Source: Verrucomicrobiota bacterium (GTDB taxonomy: Bacteria > Verrucomicrobiota > Verrucomicrobiia > Opitutales > UBA953). Taken from it: 6,383 bases of DNA. The notes beneath the pieces were generated by a model. That model saw only the letters and a program-made list of their open reading frames with translations. It had not been told where the DNA came from and searched no databases. Within the stretch, counting starts at the first letter, position 1; each line of letters opens with the position of its first letter. The DNA is taken from contig SYID01000207.1 of the NCBI GenBank assembly GCA_005798925.1, positions 1-6,383 on the forward strand. Direction: 5' to 3'. Shown piece after piece: positions 1 to 6,266 of the stretch. Both the position numbers and the translations under genes were made by a program.

Positions 1-2037
1 GATGTTCGCGGTCTCGTTCATCTCGACCATGAAGGTCGAATTGCCGCGGGCCAGCTCGTCGGACGCGCCTACGCGGCAGAAGATGCGGTCGACGAGCCCC
101 ACTCGCGCCGAGGAGGCGGGGACCCAGCAGCCCAGGTGGGCCAGCAAGGCGATCAGGGCGACCTGACGGATGTAAGTCGACTTACCCGCCATGTTCGGGC
201 CCGTGAGCAAGGCGATCTGTTCGCCCGTGCTGCCGAGGCGGGTGTCGTTCGGCACGAACGAACCGGCGCCGGGGCGGGAACGCAGCATGCGTTCCACGAC
301 CGGATGGCGGCCTTCGCCGACCTCGAGGACGTCGGAGTCGTCGACGACGGGCTTGACCCAGCCCGCCTCGCGGGCGAGCTCGGCCCAGCCGCGGAGGATG
401 TCGGCCTCGGCGACGGCCTGGGCCGTGGCGAGCAGGGATTCCGTCCGGGCGACCACCTCGGCCAGGAGGGCTTGGAAAAGCTCGGTCTCGCGGGCGAGCG
501 CCTGTTCGTCCGCGCGGAGGACCTCGCGTTCCTTCGCGCGCAGCTCCTCCGTGGTGAAACGTTCGGCGTTCACCATCGTCTGCTTGCGGATATAGTCGGG
601 CGGGACCGAGGCTAGGTTGGCCTTGGTGACCTCGATCGCGTAACCGAACGCGCCGTTATAACGGACTTTCAGGGACTTGATCCCGGTGCGACCCTGCTCG
701 TTACGCTCGAATTCGGCGATCCAGGTCTTGCTGTCCGTGGCCAACGAGCGCAGCCGGTCGAGCTCGGCGTCGTAGCCGGAACGCAAGGCGCCGCCCTCGC
801 TCAGGTCGACCGGCAGCTCGTCGCCCAACGCCGCCTCGAGACGAGCCAGCAGCGCCGGTTCGGGATCGATGCGCGCGGCCTGCCCGGCCAGGGCCCCGCC
901 GGGCAGGGCGAGCAGCTCCTCGCGGATGGACGGCAAGGAGCGCAGGGTATCGCGCACGCCCCCGAGCTCGCGGGGATTACGCAGCCGGTTCTGCAGGCGG
1001 GCGAGGATGCGGGCGATGTCGCGCACCCCGCGTAACGCCTCGCCGACGCGGGAGGCCGCGCCCGGATGCCTGAAGAATTCGCCGACCGCGTCCTGGCGGC
1101 GGGCGATCGTGGCGAGATCCGTCGACGGCTCGGCCAGCCAAAGGGCCAGCAGGCGGGCGCCGGAAGGCGTCTCCGTCCGGTCGATCGTCTCGAGCAAGGA
1201 CCCCTCGCGCTGGCCGTTCGAAGACGCGAAGAGCTCCAGGTTCCTCGAAGAAGCGGCGTCGAGGAGCACGGCGGCCCCGAGCTTGGCCTCGACGAGACGG
1301 AACAAGTTCTTGGGACGGTCGCAGAGCGAGTCGGTGACGTAGCCGAGCACCGCGCCGGCGGGACCGAGGGCCGGGTGATCGTCCGTGAGGCCGAACCCGG
1401 CCAGCCCGTGGACGGAAAGCGTCTGCGCGACCAGTCGGGCGCCGGCGGCGCCGTCGAAGTTCCAGCCCGGAAGGCGCGAGATCGCCCGGCCCTGCAGGAA
1501 GACTTCGAGCGCCTCGCGGTCGTCCGCGGACGGTTCCGACCCTTCGGGCAGGATGACCTCGCGGGGCGAGACCGAATGAAGCAACGGAAGCAGGCGCGAG
1601 GGACCGGCGTCGGTCGCCAACCGGAAGTCGGCCGTCGAGACGTCGAGCCAGGCGGCGTGCCAGCCTTGCTTGTCCCAACACAGCGCGGCCAGGTAGTTGC
1701 CGCGACGCGAGTCGAGCTGGGAGTCCTCCAGCGCGGTCCCGGGCGTCAGGATGCGGGTGAGTCCGCGGCGCACGAGCTTGCCGGCGACGGGGGTTTCGAG
1801 CTGGTCGCAGATGGCGACCTTCCATCCGGCGGCCAGGAGCCGGTTCACGTAGGCCGGGGCGGCGTGGTGCGGCAAGCCGGCCATCGGCGTCTCGTGTCGC
1901 TTGGTGAGCGTCAAACCGAGCACCTTGGCGGCGATCTCGGCGTCCTCGCCGAAGACCTCGTAGAAATCCCCCAGGCGGAAAAGCAGGATGGTCCCCGCCG
2001 CGAGCTTCTCACGAAACTCGCGGTACTGCCTTTGCAT
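1..2037 (-). CDS. mutS: DNA mismatch repair protein MutS (3' end outside window)
   Basis: MutS binds mismatched or looped bases in DNA and uses ATP to recruit MutL and start methyl-directed or nick-directed repair. The window holds 679 codons of a protein usually about 850 residues long. It ends in the NETANI segment, just before the expected Walker B region, so Walker B and the C-terminal dimer/clamp-binding part lie outside. Visible in order: the mismatch-reading GDFYEVF motif (Phe25, Glu27), PMAGLPHHA, the LTPGT motif ending domain I, the core LLDAASSRNLEL at about 255-268, RTETPSGARLL at about 284-294, RYNGAFGYAIEV at about 457-468, ERFTTEEL at about 488, and Walker A GPNMAGKST at 613-621 (Lys619). 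The N-terminal mismatch domain makes this MutS1 rather than MutS2. The ATG at 2037 has AAGGAG six bases upstream. An in-frame GTG at 2055 would add VEKETP and restore the family's usual TPM N-terminus, so the true start may be there. It is the last gene of the minus-strand group, 95 bases after phoH. Confidence 0.97.
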   Translation of the reverse strand, partial: MQRQYREFREKLAAGTILLFRLGDFYEVFGEDAEIAAKVLGLTLTKRHETPMAGLPHHAAPAYVNRLLAAGWKVAICDQLETPVAGKLVRRGLTRILTPGTALEDSQLDSRRGNYLAALCWDKQGWHAAWLDVSTADFRLATDAGPSRLLPLLHSVSPREVILPEGSEPSADDREALEVFLQGRAISRLPGWNFDGAAGARLVAQTLSVHGLAGFGLTDDHPALGPAGAVLGYVTDSLCDRPKNLFRLVEAKLGAAVLLDAASSRNLELFASSNGQREGSLLETIDRTETPSGARLLALWLAEPSTDLATIARRQDAVGEFFRHPGAASRVGEALRGVRDIARILARLQNRLRNPRELGGVRDTLRSLPSIREELLALPGGALAGQAARIDPEPALLARLEAALGDELPVDLSEGGALRSGYDAELDRLRSLATDSKTWIAEFERNEQGRTGIKSLKVRYNGAFGYAIEVTKANLASVPPDYIRKQTMVNAERFTTEELRAKEREVLRADEQALARETELFQALLAEVVARTESLLATAQAVAEADILRGWAELAREAGWVKPVVDDSDVLEVGEGRHPVVERMLRSRPGAGSFVPNDTRLGSTGEQIALLTGPNMAGKSTYIRQVALIALLAHLGCWVPASSARVGLVDRIFCRVGASDELARGNSTFMVEMNETANI

Positions 2038-2043
2038 CGGGGT

Positions 2044-2049
2044 CTCCTT
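2044..2049 (-). promoter_or_regulatory. Ribosome binding site for mutS
   Basis: The minus strand reads AAGGAG here, six bases before the ATG at 2037. This is the strongest Shine-Dalgarno match near a start in the minus-strand group and supports the ATG start. If the GTG at 2055 is used instead, the same bases encode Lys-Glu and are not a ribosome binding site. Confidence 0.55.
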
Positions 2050-2093
2050 CTCCACGGCACGAAGGGAAACCGCCGCGAAGCACGCCGCAAGAG

Positions 2094-2120
2094 CGGACTA
2101 GTCCGACCGGGCCGACCGGG
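2094..2120. repeat. 12-bp palindrome plus 9-bp tandem repeat in the phoH-mutS gap
   Basis: CGGACTAGTCCG at 2094-2105 is a perfect 12-bp palindrome. It overlaps two adjacent copies of CCGACCGGG (2103-2111 and 2112-2120), followed by a partial ACCGG. The cluster lies in the short untranslated gap after the phoH stop and before mutS. No T-tract follows on either strand, so an intrinsic terminator is not supported. It may be an operator or an RNA-processing element, or chance in GC-rich sequence. Confidence 0.4.
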
Positions 2121-2132
2121 ACCGGAAGTTGC

Positions 2133-3677
2133 TCACATCAGCTGGGCGGCGAGTTCGGAGAGGGCGCTCCGGACGCCGCTCAGGAGGCGGACGTTGGCCG
2201 TGATGGCGTGGCCTTTCATGCGCTCGTGGGTATGGATGAGCCCGTTGGATTTGCCGTCCAGGTAAGGCGTGTCGACCTGGTCCAGGTCGCCGATCAGGAC
2301 CACCTTGGAACCTTCGCCGATGCGCGTGATGACGGTCTTCGCCTCGTGCGGCGTCATGTTCTGGGCCTCGTCCACGATCATGAAGGCATGCCCGATGGAA
2401 CGTCCGCGGATGAAGGTCATCGCCTCGATCTCGATCAGGCCGGAGTCGATGAGCCACTGGTAGGGTTTGCGCGGCTGGTTGATGGCCTGGAACTGCGAGC
2501 CGAAGATCGGCTGGGGGGTCTTCATCGCCTGGGCCTTCTTCTGGCGCCGCTGCGTGTCCGTGGCGACGGCCTCCTTGGCGGTCGGGGTCGGACCGGCGTG
2601 CCCGTTCTTCGAGAAGAGGACCTCGAGGTTGTCGAAGTATGGCTGGATATATGGGGAGAGCTTCTCCTCCTTGGAACCCGGCAGCGCGCCGATGTCCTTG
2701 CCGATCTGGACGACCGGCCGGGAGACGTAGAGCTTCTTGTAAGGGGAGAAATCGCTCAGCACCTGGGACAGGGCCGCGGCGATCGACAGGAAAGTCTTGC
2801 CCGTGCCCGCGCGACCGAAGCAAGTGACCAGACGGATCTCCGGATTCAGCAGCGCGTCGAGGAAGATCCACTGCTCGAAGTTCTTCGGGATGACGCGCAT
2901 CCCGCGGGGCATCTGGAGACCCTTGCGGGCGCCGCTGTCCGACGACATGAACTCCCGGTAGAGTCCGAGCGGCACGAAGGCGCCCTCGCCCACGTGACGG
3001 GCGGGCTCGCTCCAGGAGTCGGAGGTGAACATCACGTATTCGTTGATGAGCAGCGGGGGTTCCTCCTTCACCTTGACCTGCACCTGGCCGAGCTCGCGGA
3101 AATCGCGCATCGCGGCGGCCGAGACCCTGATCGCACGGTAGTCGCCGACGTCGCTCGTCTCGACGCGGTCGTTGCGGTAGTCCTGGACCTCGAGGCCGAG
3201 GGCCTGCGCCTTCAGCGCCATGCACGCGTCCTTGGTGACGAGGATGACCTGGCCTTTGGAAGTGTCGCGGAGATAGATGGCCGAGGCGATGATGCGGTGG
3301 TCGGGGGCGTCGACCTGCATGAAGACCGCGCGCAGGCGTTCGGCCTTCTGGCCGCTGAAATGATCGCGGATCAGGGCCTCGTTGATCACGATGCGCAGTT
3401 CGCCGCCGTCGCGGAGGTCGGCGTGCAGCGAACCCGGCTTCGCGGGATCGCCGTCGACGATGTCCTTCAGGGAACGATTCTCGAAGAGCGCCCGGATGGC
3501 CCGGTTCACGCGGCGCGCGCTGGCGCCGAGCTGGCCTTGCTGGGTCTTCAGACGATCGAGTTCGGACAAGACCTCGACGGGCACGGCGACGACGTGCTCA
3601 TCGAACTTGAACAGGGACTCGGGATCGTGAATCAGTACGTTGGTGTCCAGGACGTAAGTCTTTTTCACGTCCCGCAT
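2133..3677 (-). CDS. PIN domain-PhoH family ATPase (predicted RNA helicase/nuclease)
   Basis: This 514-residue protein joins an N-terminal PIN ribonuclease fold to a C-terminal PhoH P-loop ATPase, the arrangement of the PhoH2/YlaK family. Members are cytoplasmic and some have RNA-unwinding and RNA-cleaving activity. The PIN domain (about 6-170) starts with YVLDTNVLIHDP (Asp11) and has further acidic candidates at Glu39, Asp126 and Asp150. The ATPase has Walker A GRAGTGKT at 288-295 (Lys294), SRPVVQIGKDIG at 319-330, EAMTFIRGRSIGHAF at 418-432, Walker B MIVDEAQN at 433-440 (Asp436, Glu437) and GDLDQVDTPYLDGKSNGL near 463-480. Residues about 356-400 form a polar K/Q/T/P-rich stretch that looks like an insertion relative to shorter family members. 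The ATG at 3677 was chosen because the family begins a few residues before YVLDTN. The frame stays open upstream to 3800, but that stretch overlaps the DUF971 gene. No strong ribosome binding site is visible. It lies 37 bases after the DUF971 stop, probably cotranscribed. Confidence 0.95.
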   Translation of the reverse strand: MRDVKKTYVLDTNVLIHDPESLFKFDEHVVAVPVEVLSELDRLKTQQGQLGASARRVNRAIRALFENRSLKDIVDGDPAKPGSLHADLRDGGELRIVINEALIRDHFSGQKAERLRAVFMQVDAPDHRIIASAIYLRDTSKGQVILVTKDACMALKAQALGLEVQDYRNDRVETSDVGDYRAIRVSAAAMRDFRELGQVQVKVKEEPPLLINEYVMFTSDSWSEPARHVGEGAFVPLGLYREFMSSDSGARKGLQMPRGMRVIPKNFEQWIFLDALLNPEIRLVTCFGRAGTGKTFLSIAAALSQVLSDFSPYKKLYVSRPVVQIGKDIGALPGSKEEKLSPYIQPYFDNLEVLFSKNGHAGPTPTAKEAVATDTQRRQKKAQAMKTPQPIFGSQFQAINQPRKPYQWLIDSGLIEIEAMTFIRGRSIGHAFMIVDEAQNMTPHEAKTVITRIGEGSKVVLIGDLDQVDTPYLDGKSNGLIHTHERMKGHAITANVRLLSGVRSALSELAAQLM

Positions 3678-3714
3678 TGAGTCACGTGGCCGACGGCGGG
3701 CAACCCGTAAAAAC

Positions 3715-4017
3715 TTATTTCGACGGATCGATGGCGCGGAGGTAATCCCAACCATAGATGCCGGTCCGATGTCCGTCGCTGAATTCGAAGCACACGGCAT
3801 AGTTGCCGACGCGACTCATCCCGGTCACCGTCACGCCGGGGAAACGCCGGGGCCCGTCGCCGCCCCAGCGCTGACCGAGGATGTCGACCTCCCCCATGTT
3901 CTCCGCGCTCGGGGAGAGCTCCCGCAGGAGCTCCGCCCGGAGGCATTGCTCGTGGCCGTCCTCCCAGGTGAGGGCGACGAAGTCACCGATGATCTGAAGG
4001 TCGCGCGGCGGCCGCAT
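3715..4017 (-). CDS. DUF971 / GBBH-like N-terminal domain protein
   Basis: This is a single-domain protein of 100 residues. It matches the DUF971 family, named for its likeness to the N-terminal domain of gamma-butyrobetaine hydroxylase. Its biochemical role is not established; relatives occur alone or attached to Mrp/ApbC-type iron-sulfur carrier proteins. The recognisable signature is the C-terminal half, VGNYAVCFEFSDGHRTGIYGWDYLRAI at residues 70-96, with the WEDGHEQ turn at 18-24 and PGVTVTGM at 60-67. Many members have a cysteine pair in the ELLR..CPCA stretch; here it reads ELLRELSPSAEN, so no metal ligands are seen there. The ATG at 4017 begins MRPPRDLQ just before the conserved domain, and no ATG, GTG or TTG lies in frame close upstream. 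No Shine-Dalgarno sequence is visible. It is the first gene of the minus-strand group and faces away from ybaB. Confidence 0.88.
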   Translation of the reverse strand: MRPPRDLQIIGDFVALTWEDGHEQCLRAELLRELSPSAENMGEVDILGQRWGGDGPRRFPGVTVTGMSRVGNYAVCFEFSDGHRTGIYGWDYLRAIDPSK

Positions 4018-4110
4018 GGCATGAAGGTGGACGGGCCGAGGGCGGGCGCAAGCGGGGACGTGCGGGACGACCTTGACTCCGTGCCGCCGCTGGAGACCCT
4101 GCCCTTCAAC
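4018..4110. other. Divergent intergenic region (DUF971 / ybaB)
   Basis: This 93-base gap separates the two oppositely oriented gene groups and should carry the promoters of both, if they are transcribed locally. TTGACT at 4073-4078 on the plus strand resembles a -35 box, but there is no convincing -10 at 16-18 bases. No clear promoter is seen on the minus strand. GGAG at 4092-4095 is a possible ribosome binding site for ybaB, though 15 bases from the ATG is long. No inverted repeat or LexA-type box is visible. Confidence 0.35.
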
Positions 4111-4416
4111 ATGGCAGGCGTAGGCAAACTCCTCAAACAGGCCCAGAAGATGCAACGAGGCATCGCCGAGGCCCAGCAGCAGCTCGCGGCCGAAAGGCTC
4201 GAAGTCTCGCACGGAGGCGGCGCGATCCGCGTGACCGTGGACGGCCACGGCCTCGTCCATGGCCTGACCCTCGACCCGGAGTTCCTCAAGGAGGAGAAGG
4301 CCGTGGTCGAGCAGGCGCTCGTGCTCGCCCTCCAGGAAGCCTCGGCCAAGGCCCGCGCCCTCCACGAGGCCACGATGTCGAAGGCCACGGCCGGTTTCTC
4401 CCTGCCCGGGATGTGA
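4111..4416 (+). CDS. ybaB: YbaB/EbfC family nucleoid-associated protein
   Basis: This 101-residue protein belongs to the YbaB/EbfC family. These small dimeric DNA-binding proteins coat the nucleoid and are usually encoded just before recR. The first part, GKLLKQAQKMQRGIAEAQQQL (about 5-25), is the conserved amphipathic helix. It is followed by the LEVSHGGGAIRVTVDGHG strand region (30-47), LTLDPEFL (52-59), a second helix rich in Ala and Glu (61-95) and a short FSLPGM tail. Length and order fit the family. The ATG at 4111 was chosen because it falls directly before the conserved helix. The frame is open upstream to 3769, but that sequence lies opposite the DUF971 gene and has no family likeness. 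The usual upstream partner dnaX is absent from this locus. It ends 6 bases before recR and is almost certainly cotranscribed with it. Confidence 0.95.
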   Translation: MAGVGKLLKQAQKMQRGIAEAQQQLAAERLEVSHGGGAIRVTVDGHGLVHGLTLDPEFLKEEKAVVEQALVLALQEASAKARALHEATMSKATAGFSLPGM

Positions 4417-4422
4417 TCGCCT

Positions 4423-5025
4423 GTGACGCCTTCTTTCGACAAGGTCCGCCAGCTCCTGAAGATGCTCCCCGGCATGGGGCATCGCTCCGCCGAACGCCTC
4501 GCCCTGCACTTGCTGGTCGAACGCCCCGGCAAGCTCGCCCCCTTGCTCGAGTCCCTGCAGGCCGCCGCCTCGGCCGTCCGGCGGTGCGCACGTTGCGGCA
4601 GCCTCGCCGAAACCGAACTCTGCCCGGTCTGTCAGGACGTGAGACGCGACCCCGCCGCCGTCTGCGTGGTCGAACAGGTCCCCGACCTGATGGCGATCGA
4701 ACGCTCCTCGGCCTACCGCGGCACCTATCATGTGCTGCACGGGCGGCTTTCGCCCATCAACGGCGTCGGCCCGGACCAGCTCAACCTCGCGACGTTCGAA
4801 CAACGGCTCAAGGACGAACCCATCACCGAGGTCGTCCTCGCGCTGGGCAACGACATCGAGGGCGAAGCCACCTGCCATTACATCACCGAAGCGATCCACG
4901 CGATCCGTCCGAGCATCAAGGTCTCGCGTATCGGTTTCGGACTCCCGAGCGGCAGCGGGCTGACCTTCGCCGATCCCGCCACGCTCCGGAGCGCCTTGGA
5001 GGGCCGTCGTGATGTCGCCGGCTGA
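4423..5025 (+). CDS. recR: Recombination mediator protein RecR
   Basis: RecR acts with RecO (and RecF) to load RecA on SSB-coated single-stranded DNA at gaps during recombinational repair. The 200-residue product has the normal length and all family parts. These are a helix-hairpin-helix around LPGMGHRSAERLALHL (15-30), a C4 zinc finger with Cys55, Cys58, Cys67 and Cys70, and a Toprim domain from about 79 (VCVVEQVPDLMAIE, with Glu84 and Asp88). HGRLSPINGVGPDQLNL follows at 106-122, then NDIEGEAT at 143-150 and the C-terminal GFGLPSGSGLTFADPATL at 171-188. The start is GTG at 4423, six bases after the ybaB stop and with only a weak GGGA upstream, which suggests translation coupled to ybaB. An in-frame ATG at codon 14 would cut into the helix-hairpin-helix and is unlikely. 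The 3' end overlaps the next gene by 14 bases. Confidence 0.98.
   Translation: MTPSFDKVRQLLKMLPGMGHRSAERLALHLLVERPGKLAPLLESLQAAASAVRRCARCGSLAETELCPVCQDVRRDPAAVCVVEQVPDLMAIERSSAYRGTYHVLHGRLSPINGVGPDQLNLATFEQRLKDEPITEVVLALGNDIEGEATCHYITEAIHAIRPSIKVSRIGFGLPSGSGLTFADPATLRSALEGRRDVAG
4998..5003 (+). promoter_or_regulatory. Ribosome binding site inside recR for the methyltransferase gene
   Basis: GGAGGG lies within the recR coding sequence, eight bases before the ATG at 5012 and five before an adjacent GTG at 5009. This near-consensus site supports translation starting inside the end of recR, and its spacing favours the ATG. Confidence 0.6.
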
Positions 5026-6169
5026 GCAGCTGGCCTATCCGGAGTCGGCCGAAGCCTTCTGGGTCGGACAGGCGGAACTGGCCGCCGAGCGCGCCGGCGA
5101 CGAAGCCCTCGAACGCCTGACGGCGGCGGTGGCGCACCTGTCCGACCTGTTCACCACCGAGCGCCCCGACCGGGATTTCCCGGACTACTTCGCCGATCCG
5201 CGGCTGCTCGCTGCTTACGGCGTGTTCTTCCTTCCGCAGAGCTTCACCCGCACCTCGTTCGCCCTGGCCCAGGTCTGCGGGCTGCGTGGCTGGCGTCCCG
5301 CGACGCCGGCCCCCGCGATCCTCGACCTCGGCTGTGGTCCGGGCTCCTGCGGCGTCGCCGCGGCGCATCGCCTCCGTCAGCTGGGCATCAACGGCATCCG
5401 ACTGACCGGGGTCGACCGTTCGCCGAGCGCCCTGGCGGCGATGGAGTCCTTCGGCGGAGCGATCCTCGGGGCCGACGCGACCGTCCGCACGCGCATCGGT
5501 GACGCCTCCCGGCCGGACACCTGGCCGGAAGGACGTTTCGACCTGATCGTCGCCGGCTTCGTCCTGAACGAGATGCCGCAGCTGGACGCCCCCGCCCTGC
5601 TCCGCTGGTTCGGGGAACTCAAGGCCCGGCTCGCGCCCGACGGTCTCATCCTGATCCTCGAACCCGCCTTGCGGCTCACGGCCGAGCGCCTGCAACGGCT
5701 GAGCGACACGGTCGCGGTCGGAAAGATGACGCGGGTCGCGCCGGAACTCGACGCCCGGCCCGATCCGCAGCTCGGCGCCGGCGAACACTGGAGCCACGAG
5801 ACCCGCGCCTGGGACGCGCCCGCGTCGGCCGAGTTCGTCAACCGTCATCTCCATCGCGACCTGCGGGAAGTCCGCTTTTCCTTCGCGGCTTTCTCCGACG
5901 CGTCCCTCGAGCCGTTGCCCCCCGGCTTGGCCCGGCTCATCTCGGACGTCCAGATCATCAAAGGGCTCCTCCGCTTCGTCACCATCCGCGAAGGCCGCAT
6001 CGAGTCCGTCGAAGTCCCGACCCGCGGGCTCTCCAAGCATGAGGTCAAGAAACTCGCGGCCCGCTTCGGGCGCGGCGACATCGTCCGCCACCCCCATCCC
6101 GCGGCGCCGAGGCTCCGGCTGGCCGATCATCAGGAATTAGAGGTTTTTTGGACGCCGACCGGCTCCTGA
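5012..6169 (+). CDS. Rsm22/METTL17-like SAM-dependent methyltransferase
   Basis: This 385-residue protein looks like a bacterial member of the Rsm22 family, whose mitochondrial members (yeast Rsm22, human METTL17) assist assembly of the small ribosomal subunit. A Rossmann methyltransferase core is clear: motif I DLGCGPGSCG at 105-114, acidic residue Asp135 in GVDRSPSAL, DLIVAGFVLNEMP at 177-189 and LILILEPAL at 212-220. The N-terminal YFADPRLLAAYGVFFLPQSFTR (59-80) fits the family's helical lead-in. The C-terminal part has HWSHETRAWDAP at 259-270, then VRFSFAAF at 287-294. In typical relatives the matching stretch is cysteine-rich (CP...WCHE), but here those cysteines are absent; the only cysteines are 89, 108 and 113. 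The ATG at 5012 is preferred by spacing from GGAGGG; GTG at 5009 would add one residue. It overlaps recR and is the last gene of that group. The methyltransferase fold is sure, Rsm22 membership likely, and the substrate unknown. Confidence 0.8.
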   Translation: MSPAEQLAYPESAEAFWVGQAELAAERAGDEALERLTAAVAHLSDLFTTERPDRDFPDYFADPRLLAAYGVFFLPQSFTRTSFALAQVCGLRGWRPATPAPAILDLGCGPGSCGVAAAHRLRQLGINGIRLTGVDRSPSALAAMESFGGAILGADATVRTRIGDASRPDTWPEGRFDLIVAGFVLNEMPQLDAPALLRWFGELKARLAPDGLILILEPALRLTAERLQRLSDTVAVGKMTRVAPELDARPDPQLGAGEHWSHETRAWDAPASAEFVNRHLHRDLREVRFSFAAFSDASLEPLPPGLARLISDVQIIKGLLRFVTIREGRIESVEVPTRGLSKHEVKKLAARFGRGDIVRHPHPAAPRLRLADHQELEVFWTPTGS

Positions 6170-6190
6170 GCACCATATTGTAACATTCTC

Positions 6191-6213
6191 GGCAGGGCAT
6201 TTGTTTGCCTGCC
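6191..6213. repeat. Imperfect inverted repeat upstream of ppk1
   Basis: GGCAGG at 6191-6196 pairs with CCTGCC at 6208-6213. Two more pairs form if the G at 6197 is bulged out (C6198-G6207, A6199-T6206), leaving a six-base TTTGTT loop. The repeat begins 22 bases after the methyltransferase stop. No T-tract follows on the plus strand, so it is at best a weak terminator of the ybaB-recR group. It could also be an operator in front of ppk1. Confidence 0.35.
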
Positions 6214-6233
6214 CCTGATCATAGGAACCTAAT
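6205..6233 (+). promoter_or_regulatory. Possible promoter for ppk1
   Basis: TTGCCT (6205-6210) and CCTAAT (6228-6233) are 17 bases apart, each matching four of six positions of the sigma-70 consensus. They lie in the least GC-rich part of the window, 33 bases before the ppk1 start. The -10 lacks the important leading TA, so this is only a weak candidate. The -35 part overlaps the right arm of the inverted repeat. Confidence 0.2.
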
Positions 6234-6266
6234 GGGACGTCCGCGTCGTTCACCGACCTCCCCCTC

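Noticed and set aside
1066..2265. Long plus-strand open frame (399 codons) across mutS
   Set aside because: It lies antisense to a clear mutS, has a composition typical of GC-rich shadow frames, and shows no recognisable family motif.
2208..3680. Plus-strand open frame of 490 codons opposite the PhoH gene
   Set aside because: It mirrors the PhoH gene in antisense, has low-complexity D/L/V/G/R composition and no motif; the opposite strand has all PIN and PhoH motifs.
3678..3800. 41-residue N-terminal extension of the PhoH protein
   Set aside because: It overlaps the DUF971 coding sequence on the same strand in another frame and has no similarity to PIN proteins, which start a few residues before the YVLDTN motif.
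4073..4078. TTGACT as the -35 of a ybaB promoter
   Set aside because: No acceptable -10 lies at the required distance, so a full promoter is not supported.
3769..4416. Longer 215-residue version of the YbaB protein
   Set aside because: The first 114 residues are opposite the DUF971 gene and have no YbaB likeness. The family length is about 100 and the ATG at 4111 fits.
3715..4899. Minus-strand frame extending DUF971 to 394 residues
   Set aside because: Everything upstream of 4017 is antisense to ybaB and recR. Only the last 100 residues match a family, and the ATG at 4017 sits at the domain edge.
4916..6130. Minus-strand open frame of 404 codons opposite the methyltransferase gene
   Set aside because: The plus strand has a full SAM-binding motif set, an overlap with recR and a good ribosome binding site; the antisense frame has none of these.
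6191..6213. Intrinsic terminator of the recR group
   Set aside because: The stem has a bulge and is not followed by a run of T, so termination is not supported by sequence alone.
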